A stretch of DNA of 64,000 nucleotides from Sporobolomyces roseus. Taxonomy: Eukaryota > Basidiomycota > Microbotryomycetes > Sporidiobolales > Sporidiobolaceae. Below the pieces are notes generated by a model. The model worked only from the letters and a program-made list of their open reading frames with translations. It did not search any database and was not told the origin of the DNA. Below are positions 57,233 through 64,000 of the stretch, piece after piece. The stretch spans positions 620,001-684,000 of the forward strand of contig JADILM010000002.1 of NCBI GenBank assembly GCA_016617785.1, read 5' to 3'. Each line of letters begins with the position of its first letter. The first letter of the stretch is position 1. The translations under genes were made by a program, and so were the position numbers.

Positions 57233-59465
57233 ATGACTTCCATCTTCTCAAGGAGCAAGAAGAGCGCTTCCGGTACAGCGACACCAGATAGTACTACAGA
57301 AATTACAGATGATATGGCAGCGGTACAACTGAGTGAGGAGGAAGGGAGCGTCAACGGGGAACTCGGTTCGGCTGATAGTCCAGACAGTGAGAGCGGTAAG
57401 CAGTCGAGTTCTCTGCAGACTGACTCGTTAGACTCATCACTGACTACTGCGTGTGAACCGCGACTCAGGTAAACTCAAGACTTTGATGGGAATCTTGCGC
57501 AAGACTCTCAACGTCAAGGATCTCACTTCAGTTCGAATCTCTCTACCTGCTCAGCTCATGGAACCCATGTGAGTCTCTATGTCCTTGTTGCTGTCTACGT
57601 TGCAACTGCAGTATGTACAGATCAGATGCTGATTTTGGACCGGTTCGATTTATAGTGGAAATCTTGAATTGTGGACTTATATCGAGAGACCCGACTTCTT
57701 TGCTGCTATTGGAGCTTCCGACGACGAGTTTGAACGGCTATTGGCTTGTCTCCGTTGGCTCTTGACTCGGGATCTCCGAAGTGAGTTCTAATCTTTCGCA
57801 TACCACAGGTTGTCGATACTAAACTTATCTCCTTCTCGCATAGCCATTCGACACCCGATTGCTAAACCATTCAATTCTATCCTGTACGTCTGATGATGTA
57901 GCAATGCGCGGTATCGAGGCGAACCCGCGTGACTAACGCTCTGTCCTTGCTCACCAGCGGAGAACATTTCCATTCTTACAACGACACTCCCGTTCTCACA
58001 CTCGACTCAACGACCAAGAAACCTCTTCCTACCGCTTTCATCGATCACGATCCGAGTCAAGAGATTCTGAACAACGCCGGGCGAGGGAAAGGAGGAAGTA
58101 CAGCCGATGCAGCTCTCAAGTCTTCACCAACTGTTGCTTCAATTTCTAGACCATCGGCTCCTCCAGCACGTCGTACTTCAGTCGAGTCGAGTGTAGCATC
58201 GGGAGGCGCTTCGGTCAAATCGTTCAAGTCTTCGAAATCTCACGCTTCGATTCCGGCGACTTCTGGTTTGTCGGAAGAAGGAGGTCAAGCTCGAGTCGTC
58301 TTCATCAACGAACAGACGAGTCATCATCCACCAGTCAGTCACTTCGTCGTCGAATCGAGGGGTCCTCAAGGGCATGTCATCGCAAGAGGAGTTGATCAGA
58401 TCAGTGCAAAGTTCACGGGTGCCAACGTCAAACTCGCACCTGGACCACGGAACCGAGGTATCTTTGTCGAGTTACCTGATAGGGAGTCAGAAGAGTTCCA
58501 TGTGAGTGATCTAAGCCATTGTCACTGCTGAAAACCAAACTAATCTATTCCTACGCATCGTTCCGATTGCAGATCTCTCACCCAGTTGGAGCCGTGGCTG
58601 GACTGTTACGCGGACAAATCTACGGAACAGTTTGCGATCAGACTTTCATCACCTCTCGAAAGCCGTCAGATTCATCGGAAACGAAGCGATTGCGTGCAAT
58701 GGTGAATTACCACGAAGAGGTGAGTTTCTCGGTTTCATGTCAGACCAGAGCTCGAAAGCTCATCGACATTTATCCTGTACCGCAGAGCTGGCTATCGAAA
58801 CCTAAATTTGCTGTCTCCGGTATCATCTACCGCTCGACCCCGAATGAAGCGGACGGCGAAAAGGAATTCTTCGAGCTTGAGACTTCCGGAGACAAACGAT
58901 TCTCAAAGGTCAAGCAAGTGTCGAAGGACGATATCGTAGCAACCTTCGAAGGAAACTGGCGAGGCGAGATCAAATGGAAGAAAGCTGGAGAGAGCGTGAG
59001 TGACCAGAGCATTTCCTGCATCGATAGCCTCCAGAAGCTGATCAAGTTGCCTTGCATAGAACTGGCGAACTCTGATCGACCTCGTACCGCTGAAAGTTTT
59101 CCCCAAGATCGTCGCTCCTCTCGAAGCCCAAGATGAACTCGAAACTCGCAAAGTGTGGTTACCAGTCTGCGAAGCGTTATACAAGAAGGATTGGAACGGT
59201 GCTACGAGGGAGAAGCAGCGTATTGAGCAGGATCAGCGAGAGAAGGCTGATGCAAGGAAGAAGAATGGTGAAATGTGCGTTTTCGATTTTATTTCACACT
59301 TTCGAGCGAGATCGCTGACGATCTTTCCCACCTGATAGCTACGTCCCTCGTTTCTTCGAGCCGGAACCAGAGGATCTCTCCAAGTGGGACGGACGACCGA
59401 TTCTTTCAGCTGCTGGTAGAGAAGCGCTCGAACGAGACTTCAAAGCGGATTACACGACATCTTAG
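57233..59465 (+). CDS. Oxysterol-binding protein-related lipid transfer protein
   Basis: Short OSBP-related protein of the yeast OSH4/KES1 class, a sterol and PI4P exchanger at membrane contact sites. The ATG at 57233 opens an acidic, Ser-rich leader (about 80 residues). Then KLKTLMGILRKTLNVKDLTS, SVRISLPAQLMEPIGNLELW, HPIAKPFNSILGEHF (lid and PI4P region) and a Ser-rich loop follow, with VVFINEQTSHHPPVSHFVVE as the family's EQxSHHPP fingerprint. The later part has VGAVAGLLRGQIYGTVCD and GNWRGEIKWKK, ending at a TAG at 59463-59465. No PH or ankyrin domain is seen. About seven introns. Confidence 0.9.
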
Positions 59466-59640
59466 ATTGGTTACTCTTTGCCCCCTTATTCTATATCACT
59501 TCGAGCCTCTCTCAACTGTATGAACTCGACCTTTCTCAATGTACCTCTGTTGTTCGCTCTCGACGCGACAAGTCGGAATCTGCTGATCTAAATTTTGCAA
59601 CAACAAAGTATTCTACAAGATACGACAAGAGGTGCACAAC

Positions 59641-62600
59641 CTAGAGAGAATTCAAGATATCTTTGCTGAGCGGTTTCTGCCTCGATGCACTAACTCGACT
59701 TTCCCTCTTCACTGATTTCGCCGAATTGCTGTTTTCCCCTTCAAACGATAAAAGCGAAGACTGAGGAAGATTGTAACCCCATTGTCGCTCGTCGATGATG
59801 GCGAAGAAACGACGGAGGACATCGACCTTGGAGAGAGTAGTGCGAGATCCGATAACAATCAATTTGCTCTTCGCGCGAGAAAGACAAACGTTGATGCGTC
59901 TCCAATCTTTCAAGAGTTCACCAACCTTTCATCAGAGACAACTCAGATTAGTTCGCTCATTGTGGTGGAGATGAGAAGCGCAGGAGGTGTGAACTCACTT
60001 GTCCTGCTTCGTTGCTTCTCACGCAAGAAATGACAATACATTCTTTGTCTCGACCTTGACTTCGATCAGCCGTCAGAACTTCGACTGCCGGATGAGCTTG
60101 TAGCTGACGCTCGAGGAGATGGACCTGCTGTCGGTAAAGCGTGACGATTCCGATATCTTCTTCCGCGACTTTGCATTTCGACAGAGTTTCGACAATCTAT
60201 CGAAACAAGGGCGTCAGTCAGCCCACAGGCCAATAACGACGTGATTGCGCGTAACGCACCTTGTGAACGATCTGTGCCTCTGTTTCGTTGTCGATGAGCG
60301 AAACCGTTCTTCGTTCACGAGCTGGCAAGTTGTCAGTGTCGACGAAGACAACTCGACGTCTGCAGTGCGCAGAGAGGTGAGGATTGGCACAGCATTCACG
60401 GTACGAATGAGAGAGGGACATACGCAGGATCGAGAACGTCGTGCAACCAGTCTTCCGCCTCTCTCAATTTCTCAGGATTCGGTAGATGCAACTTTCTCTG
60501 AGACGTTTCCTCGTTGCCTACTTTGAGATGACCTTCGTAGACGAGCTCGTTGCAGAGAGTCATGATATCGTCGTTCATGCGGTATTGAAGAGTGAGCTCA
60601 GAGACAGCTTGCGGATGAGCGTCGGCGAGTCGCTTGAAAAGACTGATATCGAGTCCTCCTCGACGAGCTTCGGGATTGCGAACCTGTTCCAGCGACGAGC
60701 AACAATGAGTGAATGTCCTGAATCTGCAGCGAAGGGAAGGACTCGCAAGCGGGGGAAGCTGATTGTGATCACCGACGAGGACAAACTTGTCGGCGAAACG
60801 AAGAGGTCCAATGCAGGTTGGAAGCGTGACTTGTGAAGCTTCGTCGACGATACATACGTCGAAGCGACGCTTCAAGAAGATAGCCCTGCGAAGAAAGCGA
60901 TCAGTCTACGAGCGTGATGGGAAGGGAGGAGCTGAGCTGTTTCTGGACTCACTCATTGATTCCGAGACAGGTTGTCGCCACGATCTTGGGTCGCATCAAC
61001 TTGTTGTCAATCTCCGTAAAAGACTTGGCATAGTCGTCGAGAGTGAGCGTGAAAGGGTGGAGGCTTGGTAGGATCTAAATAGGATTCAACAAGAGCAGTG
61101 AGTTTCTGCAGTGGTCAGAACGTGACGAGTGACGAGTGACTCACTTTGTCGCGGTTACCGAGTCGGAGGATGTCGAGACCTTCATCCTTCACTTTGAGCA
61201 AGATGTTGTCAACAGCTGAGTGCGTGTAGCTCGTTAACAAGACTGAAAGATTCGATTTGACGAGAACCTTGAGGAGTTCAGCGATGAGGGTCGTCTTCCC
61301 AGTACCTGGCATTCCGAGAACGAGGGCGTAGTCGCGTGCTGAGAGGACCTTCTTGAGCGCTTCACGTTGATCCGAATTGAGATGTGAGGGAATGAGTCGA
61401 GTTCGGACTGGCGCATCGAAGCGAGGTGCCTCGAGGTCGACAATGAGTTGCCGTCGTCTCTCGTCTCCACCGGCGACAAAGAGTTGTAGGAGGTTGTCTC
61501 GAATCCGACCCATTCCCGCTGCGAGTTCATCCTTGTCGATTCGGAAAACTAGATTCTTGATCTGAACGATTCGAGTTTGGGGGTAGTCGGTGAGTGAATG
61601 ATCGAGACCGACGACGATAGCGTCCGAGGTCAGTGAGAGCACGAAGCCTCGAGCAAGGGCGAGGACAGGTGGGTCCTCTAGCGAGACTACGATCGGATCA
61701 TTCAGTGTGAAAGCGCCTCCGATTGGTGCATCAGAGTCTTGTCGAGATGGAGACTGCGTCGCAAGGTGAGTAAGAGCATGGCGAGAGAATCGATAGACGA
61801 ATCGTTGAATCTTGTCGAATTGTGAGTTCGGGCGCTTGTAGCTTTCGTCGATTCTCATGTTTGCGAGACAGCTAGTTTGAAGGACCTGTCAGCATACAAC
61901 ATTGAAGAAGCGAGGAGAGAGATATATCGACTCACCGTCCGGTTTCAGCTCTTTCCAGAGCGCTCATCGTCCAGATCTCTTTCTTGAATTTTACCATTTC
62001 CCGCTCCTCGAATCTGATGAGGTCTTCCCATTTGCTGAAGAACTCGGCGTGTTGCTCCGTAAGGTGACCCGTCTTCTGCTCGTACATCATCTGCAGGGGA
62101 TCATCGACGTTGTCGGAGATCGAGATTTGACCTTCACTAGCCTACACTCGGTAGAGATGATCAGCGAGAGCAGTCTAGAGCGGGAGGGAGTTGAACACTT
62201 ACTCGACGGAAGACCATACATGCATCAGAGACATAGCAATTCCGGCAACTTCGTTCTTCATCGATCGGAGGAGGCAAGAGGTCGAGGGAGGAGTTTTCGT
62301 GTGTGAGCGAGTTTGTAGGTTGTGAGCTTGCGACGGGAGGGGACCCGACGAGGTTCCACAGTTCTTCATCTTCCGAATCCAATAGTGTTTGCGATCGAAT
62401 CGTCGTACTATTGCTCGAAGGAAAGCTTTCGAGAGCTGGCTTGGTTCGGCGATGAATAAAGGTTGCGAAGCGATTGCGTGCATTGATCAATCCTCGGAGT
62501 TCGTTGTGTGCCGTTTGAATTAGATGAGTTTCGTTTGTTTGTGTGTAGTGTAGTAGTCCTGTGCGGATCGTTTCGTCTGCGTTTGCGAACAGCGTGGTTC

Positions 62601-64000
62601 AGTCTCGAAAACGTCTCTTTCGGAAGATCTCGTGAGGTGAAAGCTCACTGTAGCGATCACGCATGAGCAAGGTGTAAAGCATGGTCTGCGCACGATGTTC
62701 CATTCCTGCATTCGCTCGACCAGTCTTGATTTCGAAAGGTAGCGTTTGTCGAGTCTGCGAACCAGTCGAGTCGATAATACTCGAGCTGAGAGAAGCGTCG
62801 ATCTTGCCTTTGAGTCCATAGCGAGGAGACCAGATATCTTCCTCGACGGCGAGACCATCGACGATAGCGAGACGAGGACGAGAAGAGTCGGAAACTCTCG
62901 AATCGAGCAGGAAAGCATCCGCCTAGATAACGGCATGTCAGCAAGCTGTGACGCACGATCGATCGAAAGACAGGGAGACGTACTTTGGGAGTGCTTCCAA
63001 CAAACTGCTGAGCGAAAGACGGGAATTCCTTTGATCGTTCTAGGATTTCCGATTTCGCAGTTTCACCCGTGAGATCCATCGACCACAGCATACTGCCGTT
63101 CTCCGTCACGATCTCATCGATAGCCTTGTTCGTAAAGTCTGCGTCCCATTGATTCTCCATCAAACACCTTTGCATCAATTCATGAAGCATATTGCCGAAT
63201 GCGAGCGAGAGAGTAGGGGCGCTAGTGGATCGAATGATTTCCTGTAGGAGAGCCTTGCGAGTACATTGTGAAGAGTCGGCGACCTTGGTCGAAGAAACGA
63301 GAATGTCGGGATGAAGGATCAAGAGGCCTTGAGAGCGGTTGACAGAGAGGGTCTTGCCGGGAGTGTCAAAATCGAAATCGCCAACGAGATGAAGCATGTC
63401 GCCTGCGGATCAACAATCGACTCAAGTCAGACTTGTTTGCTCAGGAGTGTCGAGGAGCAGAGCATACAGAAAAGACTCACGAGATTCGATTTCGGTTTCA
63501 ATCCAATCATCAAACAGTGAGACCTCTCGAGTTCCTTCGAAGGCTTTGCTGGAAATTATGAGGTTCTATGGACGTCGGCAGAGTCAGCGATTGTGTTTTC
63601 ACTTAGGGTGGAAGTGAGAGGAGACACACCTTTCTTCGCACGCCGCCGATTTCCACCTCACTCATTTCCTCGACGCAGCCTCTCAGATAATCTTGACTGA
63701 GGTACGAGATTGCCTAGACATGCGGAGAGGGATCAGCTACTCCTTCCTCTTGTACTTGCGAGCACGATCGATCGAGAACTCACTTTCGAAGATTCCTCGT
63801 CTATCGTATCGTCAATATCCCAATCTATACCTTCCATCAAATCTTGCGCCTCGCTCACTTTCATGCGTTGTTTCCCTCTACTCTTTGCGCTGAGCCCGTC
63901 ACTGATTCCCTCGTTCTCTTTCCCCTCATTGAGTGATCCGATTCCGCCATGTCTAGTAATTCCACCTCGTTCCACCTGAACTTCAACTGCCTTGACCGAC
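59641..64000 (-). CDS. DNA2: DNA2 replication helicase/nuclease (5' end outside window)
   Basis: Dna2 trims flaps in Okazaki fragment maturation and resects DNA ends. The minus-strand gene enters at the right edge with an acidic part DLMEGIDWDIDDTIDEES. The RecB-like nuclease domain has HPDILVSSTKVADS, QCTRKALLQEII, AFGNMLHELMQRCL and LPFEIKTGR (about 62730). The SF1 helicase domain has LNSDQREALKKVLSARDYAL, GMPGTGKTTLIAELLKVL (Walker A, about 61300), DVCIVDEASQVTLPTCIG (Walker B, about 60850), LVGDHNQLPPL and LQYRMNDDIMTLCNELVYEG. The last exon has VCLSRAKSKLIVIGSRTTL and stops at 59641. Together with XPF it is one of two repair nucleases in the window, but they are 46 kb apart and not linked functionally by position. 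Confidence 0.95.

Noticed and set aside
1..64000. CRISPR arrays, operons, Shine-Dalgarno sites, prophage
   Set aside because: The sequence is clearly eukaryotic nuclear DNA with spliced genes; no regularly spaced repeat array is present.

Overview
The window looks like nuclear DNA of a fungus. Genes are dense, sit on both strands and are broken by many short (about 50-100 nt) GT-AG introns. They encode typical fungal proteins: alpha-aminoadipate reductase, a Zn2Cys6 regulator, a peroxisomal malate synthase and an EGCrP-like glycosylceramidase. The heavy intron load and protein style suggest a basidiomycete yeast-like lineage, perhaps Pucciniomycotina. That placement is inference.

Layout: 1-17.7 kb holds a partial lysine methyltransferase-like gene (-), a class I glutamine amidotransferase (+), malate synthase (+), a GH5 glycosylceramidase-like gene (-), the XPF/RAD1 repair nuclease (+), the NatA auxiliary subunit NAA15 (-) and an unrecognised disordered protein (+). 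17.86-29.64 kb is one very large near-perfect palindrome. Two arms of about 5.02 kb flank a unique 1.74 kb core. Each arm carries one unrecognised protein gene at its outer end and four tRNA genes (Gln-CTG, Asp-GTC, Ser-CGA, His-GTG). The inner parts of the arms and the core, about 5.9 kb from 20.79 to 26.71 kb, have no gene I can support.

29.7-64 kb is ordinary gene-dense sequence: tRNase Z (-), exosome subunit RRP42 (+), COP9 signalosome CSN5 (-), TFIIF beta (+), an F-box/LRR-like protein (+), an unrecognised acidic protein (+), a dihydrodiol dehydrogenase-like oxidoreductase (-), a Zn2Cys6 transcription factor (+), LYS2 (-), tRNA m5C methyltransferase TRM4/NSUN2 (+), an oxysterol-binding protein (+) and DNA2 helicase/nuclease (-, 5' end outside the window).

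The genes are mostly unrelated housekeeping genes and do not form a pathway. The most notable feature is the palindrome. A unique core, long inverted repeats, tRNA clusters in the arms and a gene desert in a gene-dense region together recall the fission-yeast centromere plan, although a recent inverted duplication or an assembly fold-back would also explain it. Two smaller features stand out: an intron of the dehydrogenase gene that is nearly all an antisense copy of coding sequence from the neighbouring Zn2Cys6 gene family, and a LYS2 start codon that appears to be split by an intron. All intron-exon calls are by eye and have not been tested against transcripts.
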